This document shows positions 7,413 through 16,440 of a stretch of 42,127 bases of DNA, piece by piece (positions within the stretch are counted from its first letter, which is position 1; the number at the start of each line of letters is the position of its first letter). Position numbers and translations under genes: made by a program. The stretch lies in assembly GCA_964369805.1 (NCBI GenBank), contig CAYJFM010000018.1, forward strand, positions 1-42,127, read 5' to 3'. Origin of the DNA: CAYJHC01 sp964369805. Lineage in GTDB: Bacteria > Bacillota > Clostridia > Peptostreptococcales > Anaerovoracaceae. Under the pieces are notes generated by a model. The model worked only from the letters and a program-made list of their open reading frames with translations. It ran no database searches and was not told where the DNA came from.

Positions 7413-10400
7413 TTGGCAGGGAAGAGTGCAGCAACTAAAAAAAGTAAAACAACAACTTCAAAGAGTAAAAACACAAAGCATTCAGAGCAAAATCTAGAAA
7501 ATTATGGCATAGCCTCACCGGCAGTTAAAAATAAAATTGCGGGAATAGTACTATTAGCTATAGGGGCTTTTCTAATTATTTCAATGCAGACGAGTGCAGC
7601 AGGGATTGTTGGAGAAACAGTAGGGGATTTACTAAAAGGAACCTTTGGTTTTGGTGCTTTGATTTTGCCATATTTTTTAATCGCTTATGCGATACTTGTG
7701 CTAGCAGGTCTTACAGCAAACTTTAAGATAAAAACAATTGTTCTGCTTACGGTTCTTTATCTAATGATCGACCTTCTAAATGCAATGAGGTTTTTAGGAG
7801 AAGGCAGGTATATAATTCTGAATTTTGAAAATGTGTACAGGACAGGAATATCACTTGAAGGCGGTGGCATTTTTGGTACATATGTAGGGACATATATGAT
7901 TAAAGCAATTGGTGTTTATGGCGCATATTTGCTTGTAATAATAATAATGCTAATTTCATTACTTTTATTACTTAACACACCACTTTCTAGGCTCCTTGAA
8001 GCAAGAGGGAAAAAAGCTGAAGAAAAAAGAGAGAAAAAAGAATATATCAGGCAGGTTCTAGAAAAAGAAGAAGAACTTTTAAAAAAGGAAAGAGAAAAAA
8101 GGTGGGCTGAGGAAGCTATTGAAGCTGCAAGGGCGGCAGAAGTTAATCCAAAGAAGAAATCTGCATTTATCATAGCTAATCCTTTTGATAAAAATAGGCC
8201 TAATGCACCAAAAGCTGTATTTGTAACAAGCCAGCAAGAGGTGGAAGCCCTTAAAGAAGAACAGCTCACAATGGGTGATCAATTGTTAAACAATGTGAGC
8301 AAAATAAACAAACCATCCTTCCTTCATAGGAAACCTAAGAAAGACCCAATTTCAGAACCAGTAAAATTTGAACAAGAGCCAATTAAAGGCATATTAGATA
8401 GAGATGCAAAAGAGACAACAGCTGACTTTGGTTTAAACTTAGAAGCAGAAAAAAAATTGCAGAAGGAAGCTTTAATCGAGAGAGAAGCGGCAGCTCACTC
8501 AGTTGGCACTGGCATTCTTACTGCAAAGGAAGCTGGAGGAGTTCTTAACGCAACAAGAGGAGATAAAAACTTAACTGCAAAAGAAGCTGGTGGAGTCCTT
8601 GGGGCTTCTGCTTTAAAATCAGTTTCTGATTTTGAAAAAGAAGAAATCTTAGATAGTGAAAAGAAGGATGAAATAGAAAATTCAAAAGATACAAATCAAC
8701 CTCACTGGATGAAAGAAAGTATAGCAGATGATAAAAAAGCTGAGGAGATAAAAGATCTCACAGGTGCAGCTGCTGGAACAAAAACCTCTGAAGAGGAGAT
8801 AATTACAAAAAAAACTGAGTTAGAAGATTTGAAGATTGATACAACTAAACATGTACAAGAATATAAATTCCCACCAATAAGTCTTTTAAATAAGGGACAA
8901 GTGAAGAAAAAAGTGGGTATTTCGGAATCCACAAAGGATAGAGCAATAAAGCTAGAAGAAACCTTAAATAGTTTTGGTGTAGATGCAAAGGTTATAAATG
9001 TTACGGAAGGCCCTTCAATCACAAGATATGAGATACAACCAGCGGTGGGTGTAAAAGTTAACAGCATTGTAAGACTGCAAGATGACTTAGCCTTAAACTT
9101 AAGAGCAAAGACAATGAGAATAGAAGCTCCTATTCCTGGAAAGGCCGCCGTAGGTATTGAACTAGAAAATGGTGAAAGAGAAATGGTCACCCTCGGCGAT
9201 ATTGTAACTACAGAAGAATTCAAATCACATAAATCAAAGATTGCCTTTGCTGTAGGACGAGATATAGAAGGAAACTCAGTGGTTGCAGACATGAAAAAAA
9301 TGCCTCACCTTTTAATTGCGGGAGCAACTGGTGCAGGAAAGTCAGTATGCATAAACACTATTATTTCAAGCATACTGTATAAAGCTTCACCTGAAGAGGT
9401 AAGACTTGTTTTAATTGACCCTAAGATGGTTGAACTTGGAAACTACAATGGAATTCCTCACCTTTTAATTCCTGTTGTAATAGATCCTAAAAAGGCAGCA
9501 TCAGCGCTGAACTGGGCAGTAGGTGAGATGACTGAAAGATACAAAAAATTTGCTGAAACAGGCACCAAAAACTTAGAAACATATAATAACAAAATGAAGG
9601 CTGATGGTGAACTAGAAAAAGTTATGCCGCAAATAGTAATTGTTATAGATGAGCTTGCAGACTTAATGATGGTGGCATCTTCCGTAGTTGAAGACGCAAT
9701 CTGTAGATTAGCTCAGATGGCAAGGGCCGCAGGAATGCATCTTATAGTAGCAACACAAAGACCATCTGTAGATGTAATTACAGGGCTAATAAAGGCTAAT
9801 ATTCCATCAAGAATTGCATTCATGGTGTCATCCCAAATCGACTCAAGAACAATAATTGACATGGCAGGCGCAGAGAAGTTAGTTGGTAATGGAGATATGC
9901 TTTTTAAAACAGGGGATACTTCAAAGCCAGTTAGAATTCAGTGCCCATATATTTCTGAAGGTGAAATTAAAAATGTGCTAGACTATATTATTGAAAAAAA
10001 TGGTGAAGAGTCAGAGTACGAGGAAGATGTAATTGAAAAAATAGAAAATGGTGAAACTGCAGGAGCGGTAGCAGCAGATAATGGAACTCAAACTGATGAG
10101 CTACTTGACGATGCTGCATTAGTAGTAATATCTGCAGGGCAGGCTTCAGTATCAATGCTACAAAGAAGGTTTAGGATAGGATATAATAGGTCTGCAAGAA
10201 TCATAGATGAGCTTGAGGCATTAGGAGTAATTGGTCCTTCAGAAGGGTCAAAGGCAAGGCAGGTCTTATTAAACCAAATGGAATGGGACAACCTAAAGAG
10301 TGGAGGCAGCCCGGTTGAACCTGAAGAAACTGTTGAAGAAGTAGAAAAAGTAGAAAACTATGGCATGGAAGAATATGCTATGGAAGATATAGAAAGTGAA

Positions 10401-10427
10401 TTTGAAGACCAAAGAAGGGAAGACTAG
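7413..10427 (+). CDS. ftsK: FtsK/SpoIIIE-family DNA translocase
   Basis: Membrane-anchored hexameric ATPase that pumps chromosomal DNA through the division or sporulation septum. The 1004-residue protein has about four N-terminal membrane helices (residues 40-200), a charged coiled-coil region (200-250), a long low-complexity linker (250-490), the translocase core with Walker A GATGAGKS (near 637) and Walker B VIVIDELADLM (near 743), and a C-terminal winged-helix gamma domain (about 890-960, SMLQRRFRIGYNRSARIIDELE) that reads orienting sequences. The start is TTG at 7413, preceded by AAGGAAGGTG; no ATG with a ribosome site is nearby. The linker carries a short tandem repeat. Whether it serves vegetative division (ftsK) or sporulation (spoIIIE) cannot be told here. 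Confidence 0.93.
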   Translation: MAGKSAATKKSKTTTSKSKNTKHSEQNLENYGIASPAVKNKIAGIVLLAIGAFLIISMQTSAAGIVGETVGDLLKGTFGFGALILPYFLIAYAILVLAGLTANFKIKTIVLLTVLYLMIDLLNAMRFLGEGRYIILNFENVYRTGISLEGGGIFGTYVGTYMIKAIGVYGAYLLVIIIMLISLLLLLNTPLSRLLEARGKKAEEKREKKEYIRQVLEKEEELLKKEREKRWAEEAIEAARAAEVNPKKKSAFIIANPFDKNRPNAPKAVFVTSQQEVEALKEEQLTMGDQLLNNVSKINKPSFLHRKPKKDPISEPVKFEQEPIKGILDRDAKETTADFGLNLEAEKKLQKEALIEREAAAHSVGTGILTAKEAGGVLNATRGDKNLTAKEAGGVLGASALKSVSDFEKEEILDSEKKDEIENSKDTNQPHWMKESIADDKKAEEIKDLTGAAAGTKTSEEEIITKKTELEDLKIDTTKHVQEYKFPPISLLNKGQVKKKVGISESTKDRAIKLEETLNSFGVDAKVINVTEGPSITRYEIQPAVGVKVNSIVRLQDDLALNLRAKTMRIEAPIPGKAAVGIELENGEREMVTLGDIVTTEEFKSHKSKIAFAVGRDIEGNSVVADMKKMPHLLIAGATGAGKSVCINTIISSILYKASPEEVRLVLIDPKMVELGNYNGIPHLLIPVVIDPKKAASALNWAVGEMTERYKKFAETGTKNLETYNNKMKADGELEKVMPQIVIVIDELADLMMVASSVVEDAICRLAQMARAAGMHLIVATQRPSVDVITGLIKANIPSRIAFMVSSQIDSRTIIDMAGAEKLVGNGDMLFKTGDTSKPVRIQCPYISEGEIKNVLDYIIEKNGEESEYEEDVIEKIENGETAGAVAADNGTQTDELLDDAALVVISAGQASVSMLQRRFRIGYNRSARIIDELEALGVIGPSEGSKARQVLLNQMEWDNLKSGGSPVEPEETVEEVEKVENYGMEEYAMEDIESEFEDQRRED
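8521..8600 (+). repeat. Two-copy repeat in the FtsK linker
   Basis: A 26-base unit at 8521-8546 recurs at 8575-8600 with three mismatches and encodes TAKEAGGVL twice, 18 residues apart, near residues 370-397 of the translocase. It lies in the unstructured linker, where repeats are tolerated. Confidence 0.8.
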
Positions 10428-11798
10428 ATGAAAATATTTATAGAAACAATGGGATGTCCTAAAAACTTAAGTGATACACAGATGTTTGAGGGAATTCTTA
10501 ACAAGAGTGGACACAGCCTAACAAATGATGCAGAAGAGGCAAATTGCATTATTGTAAATACCTGTGGATTCATCAATGATGCTAAAATAGAGTCTATTGA
10601 CAAAATATTCGAAATGGCTAAGTTAGAAAAAACATTAGTAGTAACAGGCTGTTTATCTCAAAGATATGGAGAAGAGCTATATGAAGAGATACCTGAAATT
10701 GATATAATTACAGGGGTGAATGACTATGTAGAGTTAGCAAAACTGCTGACTGAAAAGGATAAAACAGAAGAAAAAGAGAATAATGGTGATAAAGAAAAAT
10801 CCAGAGTTAAACTTCTAAGTGAATACAAAGAAGAAAAAGACCTTTACACAGGTGGTGTAGAATTTTGGGAAAATAGAACTCTTAGCGATAAACCTTGGAC
10901 GTCAACATTAAAGATTTCTGAAGGCTGTGATAATAATTGCGCTTATTGTGTAATACCATCTATAAGAGGGGGATATAGAAGTAGAACTCCAGAGGCAATT
11001 CTTGCTGAAGCAAAACACTTAGTGAGCCAAGGTGTAAAAGAAATTATATTAATAGGACAAGATACTACAAACTACGGTACGGATTTAAAAGACCAAGAGA
11101 TAAACACCTATGCAAAGCTAGTTAAAGAACTTTGCAAAATAGATGGCCTTTCTTGGATAAGGCTTATGTACTGCTACGAGGATAAAATAGGCAGTGATCT
11201 CATAGAAGTAATAGCATCAGAAGAAAAAGTTTGCAACTACTTAGACATACCTTTGCAACATGCAGCCGGAAATGTTTTGAGAGGTATGAGAAGAAAATCA
11301 ACAGAAAAGTCTATAAGAGAAACTCTCAAAGAACTTAAAGAAAAAGTTGAAGATATTCATATTAGAACCACATTTATTGTAGGCTTTCCAGGAGAAACAG
11401 AGGAAGATTTTGATAAGTTGTATGACCTTGCAGAAGAAGAAAAATTTGAGAGATTAGGGGTCTTTGCATATTCAAGAGAAGAGGGAACTCCTGCTGCTGA
11501 TATGGATAACCAGATTGATGAGGAAATAAAAGAAGAACGAAAAAACTCAATTATGAATCTTCAAATGGAACTTTCACTTAAACGAAATTTAGATAAAATT
11601 GGGAAAACATTAGAAGTTTTAATTGAAGAAGAGGATGAAGGGGAGAATACTTACATAGGTAGAACTAGATATGATGCACCTGAAATTGATAATGGTGTAC
11701 TATTAAAAAGCAATAAACCTCTAAATTTAGGCGATATTGTATTGGCAAAAGTAATAGATGGTTTTGATTATGATATTGTTTGCGAAGCAATTAATTAA
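10428..11798 (+). CDS. rimO: Ribosomal protein S12 methylthiotransferase RimO
   Basis: Radical SAM enzyme that adds a methylthio group to the conserved aspartate of ribosomal protein S12. Visible domains are the N-terminal MTTase domain with cluster cysteines in MGCPKN, NTCGF and TGCLSQRY, the radical SAM domain with CxxxCxxC in EGCDNNCAYCVIP (near residue 165), and a C-terminal TRAM RNA-binding domain (about 390-456). The N-terminal GCPKNxxD and the DYDIVCEAI-type ending fit RimO rather than MiaB or MtaB. Length 456 is normal. The ATG follows directly on the ftsK stop, so translation is likely coupled. Confidence 0.93.
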   Translation: MKIFIETMGCPKNLSDTQMFEGILNKSGHSLTNDAEEANCIIVNTCGFINDAKIESIDKIFEMAKLEKTLVVTGCLSQRYGEELYEEIPEIDIITGVNDYVELAKLLTEKDKTEEKENNGDKEKSRVKLLSEYKEEKDLYTGGVEFWENRTLSDKPWTSTLKISEGCDNNCAYCVIPSIRGGYRSRTPEAILAEAKHLVSQGVKEIILIGQDTTNYGTDLKDQEINTYAKLVKELCKIDGLSWIRLMYCYEDKIGSDLIEVIASEEKVCNYLDIPLQHAAGNVLRGMRRKSTEKSIRETLKELKEKVEDIHIRTTFIVGFPGETEEDFDKLYDLAEEEKFERLGVFAYSREEGTPAADMDNQIDEEIKEERKNSIMNLQMELSLKRNLDKIGKTLEVLIEEEDEGENTYIGRTRYDAPEIDNGVLLKSNKPLNLGDIVLAKVIDGFDYDIVCEAIN

Positions 11799-11819
11799 GC
11801 TTTAGACAAGGAGAAAGAA

Positions 11820-13016
11820 ATGTTAACAGGAAAAACTGTAGTTTTAGGTATTAGTGGAGGCATTGCAGCCTATAAGATTGCAAATCTGGCAAGTATGTTA
11901 AAAAAGCAGAATGCAAATGTTCACGTGATTATGACAGAAAATGCCCAAAAGTTTATTACAACTCATACTTTCGAAGCGCTGACACATAATAGAACTATAA
12001 CTGGCACCTTTGATAGAAATCATAGTTATGATGTTGAACATGTAGAGTTAGCAAAAAAAGCTGATATTTTTATGGTAGCACCAGCTACTGCTAATGTCAT
12101 CGGGAAAATGGCAAATGGAATTGCAGATGATATGCTAACGACAACCTTGCTTGCTGCTAAGTGCAAGATTATGGTTGCTCCAGCTATGAATACGGGAATG
12201 TATGAGAACCCTATAGTACAAGACAATATTAAAAAACTTGAAGGCTACGGAATGAAAGTAATTTTACCTGCTAGTGGATATCTAGCTTGCGGAGATGTGG
12301 GAGCAGGTAAAATGCCAGAACCAGAAGCCTTAATGCAACATATTCTAAATGAAATTGCATTTGAGAAGGACATGGAAGGAAAAAATGTACTAATTACAGC
12401 AGGTGCAACAAAAGAAGCAGTGGACCCAGTTAGATTCCTTACGAACCATTCTACGGGAAAAATGGGATATGCAATTGCCAAAGCCTGCCATATGAGAGGT
12501 GCCAATGTTACCTTAGTATCAGGACAGACAACAATAGAAAAACCATTAGGAGTAAAAGTAATAGACGTTGTATCAGCAAAAGAAATGTTTGATGCAGTTA
12601 TGGAAAATATATGTGAAGATCAGATAATAATAAAAACTGCAGCAGTAGCTGATTACAGGCCTACTAATGTAAGTACAGAAAAGGTGAAGAAGAAAAGTGG
12701 AAATCTTGAAATACCACTCGAAAAAACTGATGATATACTTATGACTCTTGGGCATAATAGAAAAGCTGGACAATTTATTTGTGGATTTTCCATGGAAACA
12801 GAAAACTTAATTAATAATTCTAGAGAGAAACTTGAGAGAAAAAATATTGATATGGTAGTAGCAAACAGCTTAAGAGATAAAGGTGCTGGTTTTGGGACAG
12901 ATACAAATGCAGTGACTTTAATCACAGAGGAAATCGAAGTTGAGCTGCCTCTATTAACAAAGGATGAAGTTGCCCATGAAATATTAAATATGATACTGGG
13001 ACAAGCAGAAGTATAA
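11820..13016 (+). CDS. coaBC: Bifunctional phosphopantothenoylcysteine decarboxylase/synthetase CoaBC
   Basis: Catalyses two successive steps of coenzyme A synthesis: CTP-dependent ligation of cysteine to 4'-phosphopantothenate (CoaB), then FMN-dependent decarboxylation (CoaC). The N-terminal flavoprotein half has GISGGIAAYK and the substrate clamp PAMNTGMYENP (near residue 120). The C-terminal synthetase half begins near residue 185 with NVLITAGATKEAVDPVRFLTN and contains the KKKSG loop and a Lys-rich active-site stretch near 290. At 398 residues it is a complete fusion. The ribosome site AAGGAG lies 6-7 bases before the ATG, 21 bases after rimO. Confidence 0.95.
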   Translation: MLTGKTVVLGISGGIAAYKIANLASMLKKQNANVHVIMTENAQKFITTHTFEALTHNRTITGTFDRNHSYDVEHVELAKKADIFMVAPATANVIGKMANGIADDMLTTTLLAAKCKIMVAPAMNTGMYENPIVQDNIKKLEGYGMKVILPASGYLACGDVGAGKMPEPEALMQHILNEIAFEKDMEGKNVLITAGATKEAVDPVRFLTNHSTGKMGYAIAKACHMRGANVTLVSGQTTIEKPLGVKVIDVVSAKEMFDAVMENICEDQIIIKTAAVADYRPTNVSTEKVKKKSGNLEIPLEKTDDILMTLGHNRKAGQFICGFSMETENLINNSREKLERKNIDMVVANSLRDKGAGFGTDTNAVTLITEEIEVELPLLTKDEVAHEILNMILGQAEV

Positions 13017-13098
13017 AAGAGTTATTACAAATGGAATGAATGTAGTTTTGTAAAGTATGTAATTTGCACAGAATGCAAAAGACAAGTAAGGAGAAAAA

Positions 13099-13629
13099 AT
13101 GAATTTACCAAATCAATTAACAATGGGTAGAATAATAGCTATTCCAATATTCATAGTAGTATATATGCTAGGCTATAATTATGCAGCAGCAGCCATATTT
13201 GTACTAGCAGCAGCAACAGATGCTCTAGATGGATATTTGGCAAGAAAGTGGGATCTCGTATCTAACTTTGGGAAAATTATGGATCCACTTGCGGATAAAC
13301 TCTTAGTTATGGCTGCCTTAGTTTGTCTTGTAGATAAGGGTGAAGTTTATGGGTGGATGGTTATAGTGATTCTTGCTAGAGAGTTCTTAATCTCTGGATT
13401 TAGAGCCGTTGCAGCAGCGCAAGGCCTTGTAATTGCTGCGGGTATGACTGGTAAAATCAAAACAGTTCTTCAAATGGTTGCCATACCTCTCCTGCTTCTA
13501 AATAACTGGCCTTTTAACTTATTTACTGAAATTCCAGTAGACCAAATTGTATTGTGGGCAGCTGTGCTTATGACTATAATATCGGGGGCCGAATACTTGA
13601 TTCAGAATAAAAATGTATTTAAGGGGTAG
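13099..13629 (+). CDS. pgsA: CDP-diacylglycerol-glycerol-3-phosphate 3-phosphatidyltransferase
   Basis: Membrane enzyme that makes phosphatidylglycerol phosphate, the first committed step to phosphatidylglycerol and cardiolipin. The 176-residue protein begins NLPNQLTMGRI and has the CDP-alcohol phosphatidyltransferase signature D-x2-D-G-x2-A-R-x8-G-x3-D-x3-D between residues 41 and 66 (DALDGYLAR ... GKIMDPLADK), with five or six hydrophobic helices. AAGGAG stands before the ATG. It is followed after three bases by cinA, a gene order very common in Firmicutes. Confidence 0.94.
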   Translation: MNLPNQLTMGRIIAIPIFIVVYMLGYNYAAAAIFVLAAATDALDGYLARKWDLVSNFGKIMDPLADKLLVMAALVCLVDKGEVYGWMVIVILAREFLISGFRAVAAAQGLVIAAGMTGKIKTVLQMVAIPLLLLNNWPFNLFTEIPVDQIVLWAAVLMTIISGAEYLIQNKNVFKG

Positions 13630-13632
13630 ATT

Positions 13633-14868
13633 ATGAATGCATCAATAATAGCTGTAGGAACAGAACTTCTCTTTGGGACAACTGTAAATACAAATGCCGC
13701 ATATATATCACAGAAATTGCAAGATTTAAGCATTAATGTTATGTATCACTATACAGTAGGAGATAATCCAGAAAGGCTAAAGGAAACACTTAGACTAGCT
13801 CTTAAAGAGTCTGATCTAATAATTACAACAGGGGGGCTTGGACCTACTCAAGATGACTTGACTAAAGAGGTTGTTTGCGAGGTTATGGAAGAAGAACTGG
13901 TTTGTGATAATAGCCTTCTTGAGGAGATGAAAATATTTTTTGCAAAACTTGGGAGAGAAATGACTGAGAATAATGTAAAGCAATGTTTTGTGCCTAAAGG
14001 AGGGACCACTTTCTTAAACTCTAAAGGGACTGCTCCAGGATTTGCTATTGAAAAAGACGAAAAAATAGCAATAGGACTACCAGGGCCACCAAGTGAGATG
14101 AAGGCAATGTTTGAAAACAGCGTCTGGCCTTTTCTTGAGAACAAGGGTGATGGAGTTTTGTATTTTAAGACCATTAGAACAATTGGAATAGGAGAATCAG
14201 CCCTTGAGACTGAAATACTAGACATAATTGATAATCCTGAAAATACGACTATAGCAACTTACGCAAAGCTTGGAGAGTGTACATTAAGAGTGGCAGCAAA
14301 AATGGAGACAGAGGAAGCCGCTAAGGTAGCAGTTGACAAAACAATTAGTAGGATAAAAGAAAAGGTAGGAAAATACATCTATGCTTTAGATGACACAGAG
14401 CTAAAATTTGTAGTAGCTAAGAAGTTGGTTGATAGAAAAATTTCTATTTCATCAGCAGAATCTTGCACTGGTGGAAAGTTTGTAGCTGATTTAGTAGGCT
14501 ATGATGGAATATCTACAGTTCTAGATAGGGGTATAGTAACTTATAGTAACAAATCGAAAATTGAAGAGTTAGGCGTGAAAGAGGATACCTTAGAAAAGTA
14601 TGGAGCGGTTAGTAGTGAAGTCGCAATGGAAATGGTGGAAGGCCTATCAAATAAGACTACATCAGATCTATGTGTGTCAGTAACGGGTATTGCTGGACCA
14701 GGTGGAGGTACTGAAGAAAAGCCAGTTGGACTAGTTTATATAGCTGTAAAGTATAGAGGAGAGGAGAAGGTTAAGGAACTTAAGCTTAGAAACTCTGGGA
14801 GAGAAAGTGTTAGAAATCAGGCAGTATTGCAGATGCTTAATTTAGTAAACAAAACTATTGAAATATAA
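13633..14868 (+). CDS. cinA: CinA-family competence/damage-inducible protein, NMN deamidase type
   Basis: The 411-residue protein has two domains. The N-terminal molybdopterin-binding-like (MoeA/MogA fold) domain has TGGLGPTQDDLTKE (near 66-79), linked in this family to ADP-ribose pyrophosphatase activity. The C-terminal CinA domain has SAESCTGG (near 275) and SVTGIAGPGGGTEEKPVG, linked to nicotinamide-mononucleotide deamidase in pyridine-nucleotide recycling. It is three bases downstream of pgsA and is the last recognisable gene of the run that starts at uppP. In many Firmicutes recA follows, but it does not here. Confidence 0.93.
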   Translation: MNASIIAVGTELLFGTTVNTNAAYISQKLQDLSINVMYHYTVGDNPERLKETLRLALKESDLIITTGGLGPTQDDLTKEVVCEVMEEELVCDNSLLEEMKIFFAKLGREMTENNVKQCFVPKGGTTFLNSKGTAPGFAIEKDEKIAIGLPGPPSEMKAMFENSVWPFLENKGDGVLYFKTIRTIGIGESALETEILDIIDNPENTTIATYAKLGECTLRVAAKMETEEAAKVAVDKTISRIKEKVGKYIYALDDTELKFVVAKKLVDRKISISSAESCTGGKFVADLVGYDGISTVLDRGIVTYSNKSKIEELGVKEDTLEKYGAVSSEVAMEMVEGLSNKTTSDLCVSVTGIAGPGGGTEEKPVGLVYIAVKYRGEEKVKELKLRNSGRESVRNQAVLQMLNLVNKTIEI

Positions 14869-14922
14869 TGAACAATTATGTAAAATAAGTAAGGCTAAAA
14901 TATTTATTAGGAAGGGGATAAT

Positions 14923-15216
14923 ATGAAAATATTTGATACAGTAAAAAAAGAAGAGATAGAGATTAAAGATACAAAAGAATTAATTGACATTATGGAGAAT
15001 GGAAGACAGGTTGATATTCATTTAGACAGTGTTAAAACTGATGCAGATGGATACATCAAATGGGATATTGAGCACTGGTCTTGTATTGAAAAAAACAGAT
15101 TTATTAGAACATTCACATTAAATGGAAAAGTTCTTGGTGAAAGCACAGGTCACAATATTTATGATTTAGCAAACACATTTAAACCAGAAGAAGCAGTAAA
15201 AATTGAACTTAGCTAG
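14923..15216 (+). CDS. Small hypothetical protein
   Basis: A 97-residue, acidic, soluble-looking protein with an AAGGGG ribosome site before its ATG and a terminator shortly after its stop. I do not recognise the family. It has no membrane segment, no cysteine pair and one Trp-rich stretch (KWDIEHWSC). Codon use matches its neighbours. It is 54 bases after cinA and probably shares its transcript. Confidence 0.75.
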   Translation: MKIFDTVKKEEIEIKDTKELIDIMENGRQVDIHLDSVKTDADGYIKWDIEHWSCIEKNRFIRTFTLNGKVLGESTGHNIYDLANTFKPEEAVKIELS

Positions 15217-15231
15217 AAAATAAAATGAATC

Positions 15232-15266
15232 AAAGAGACAGTTAATTGCGACTGCCTCTTTTTTTC
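15232..15266 (+). terminator. Intrinsic terminator after the cinA run
   Basis: AAAGAGACAGT (15232-15242) pairs with ACTGCCTCTTT (15251-15261), with one internal mismatch, and is followed by a T-run. It also sits just past the stop of the converging nucleoid-associated gene, but the reverse strand lacks a clear U-tract. Confidence 0.8.
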
Positions 15267-15275
15267 TTTACTTAT

Positions 15276-16256
15276 CTAATTCTTGGCTTTTACATTTTTA
15301 ATTAACACTGAAACAGTGCCGTTTGGGTTGTTAATAAACTCAACTTCATCGGTGTTTGCATAAACGTGTGCAGGGATTTTAATCTCTACACCACCATAAG
15401 TTTTAACTAATTTTTTTTCGAATTTTTTTACTGTTTTTTCTGAAACGGGAATAACTAATTCTTGATCAATTTCTTTATCTTTAAGTATTTCAACAAATTC
15501 AGTCTTTGCTCTAACATCTTCAGGATAGAAAGCTTCGCTGACTTTTTCAATATCTAATGAAAGATCATCTTTCATAGTATTATGGAGCACTGTGTTAACT
15601 TTTTCCACCCCTAGTTCTCGACCAATAGGCATTGACTTATTAACAGTTTTTACAGTTTTCATAATCTCGCTAATAGTCTCTTTTGCTGACTTTTCTGTAG
15701 TTGTTTGAAGTATCCTAGAGGAAATATAAACATCCTTAGTATCATCGAAGAGGTAAGGTTTTTCAACTACAAGAGCTTCATTTGTATTAGGAAATACTAT
15801 AAAGCCCTCGGTAGCCTTTGCTGATTTTGAAGGTAGGATAGTTTTGTATGGTACCAGTTCAATTTTTCCTTGAACTGAGTGACTAATCATATGTGTTAGT
15901 CCTTCTTTATATTCCATTTTTAGGAAAAAGAAAGCAGCATCTTCACCAATAATAGCCTTTCCCATTATAAGATCACCAATTGGTATATCAATATTTTGCT
16001 CCATTATTCTAAAGAACTTCGAAGCAATATTATTATACATTTCTTGATTATTGATACCATCACTTTGAAACTGGCTTAACCCTTGATCCAGTGTACATTT
16101 TTTGCTATCATCACTTCCATGTAACCTTTCAACCTGAACCTCTATATACTCTTCTATTTCTGGAGTTAACTCTAAAACTTCAGTTGAAATAACAGGCATA
16201 GAAATACCTGTATCAAGAATTGAAATTGTGGCTTCTTTTATTTTTATATCTAACAT
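15276..16256 (-). CDS. 37-kDa nucleoid-associated protein family (NdpA/YejK-like)
   Basis: About 326 residues from the chosen start (MLDIKIKEATISILDTG). The opening IKEATISILDTGISMPVIS, the middle FFFLKMEYKEGLTH and the C-terminal TDEVEFINNPNGTVSVLIKN fit the nucleoid-associated protein family (Pfam NA37). Members bind the chromosome or sit in mobile elements and defence neighbourhoods; the role is not well known. The frame is open 26 codons further upstream, but the ATG at 16254-16256 has AGGAG at a good distance. A consensus promoter (16300-16328) lies upstream, and a 12-bp palindrome, AATTTGCAAATT (16278-16289), lies between promoter and gene. Confidence 0.75.
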   Translation of the reverse strand: MLDIKIKEATISILDTGISMPVISTEVLELTPEIEEYIEVQVERLHGSDDSKKCTLDQGLSQFQSDGINNQEMYNNIASKFFRIMEQNIDIPIGDLIMGKAIIGEDAAFFFLKMEYKEGLTHMISHSVQGKIELVPYKTILPSKSAKATEGFIVFPNTNEALVVEKPYLFDDTKDVYISSRILQTTTEKSAKETISEIMKTVKTVNKSMPIGRELGVEKVNTVLHNTMKDDLSLDIEKVSEAFYPEDVRAKTEFVEILKDKEIDQELVIPVSEKTVKKFEKKLVKTYGGVEIKIPAHVYANTDEVEFINNPNGTVSVLIKNVKAKN

Positions 16257-16299
16257 AAGATCTCCTATCATTATTTTAATTTGCAAATTGCACCTATCT

Positions 16300-16328
16300 A
16301 TTATACGAATAAGCTTATAGCCTGTCAA
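16300..16328 (-). promoter_or_regulatory. Consensus promoter of the nucleoid-associated gene
   Basis: On the minus strand TTGACA (16328-16323), a 17-base spacer and TATAAT (16305-16300): a perfect housekeeping sigma-type promoter about 45 bases before the start codon. Confidence 0.85.
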
Positions 16329-16340
16329 ACACAAATACTA

Positions 16341-16368
16341 TTGACTTTATCTAAAAAAAAGATATAAT
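16341..16368 (+). promoter_or_regulatory. marR promoter
   Basis: TTGACT (16341-16346), a 16-base spacer and TATAAT (16363-16368), divergent from the promoter at 16300-16328, with the operator repeats just downstream. Confidence 0.8.
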
Positions 16369-16375
16369 AGTTAAA

Positions 16376-16407
16376 TAATAGTAACTATTAATAAAAAGTA
16401 ACTGTTA
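16376..16407 (+). promoter_or_regulatory. Probable MarR operator (palindrome cluster)
   Basis: TAATAGTAACTATTA (16376-16390) is palindromic with 7-base arms, and TAACTGTTA (16399-16407) is a second, shorter palindrome 23 bases further on. Related half-sites AATAGTTA (near 16366) and AATAACTATT (near 16412) flank them. They span the expected transcription start, so a bound MarR dimer would block its own operon. Confidence 0.65.
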
Positions 16408-16440
16408 ACGAATAATAACTATTGTGGGAAAGGAATAAGT

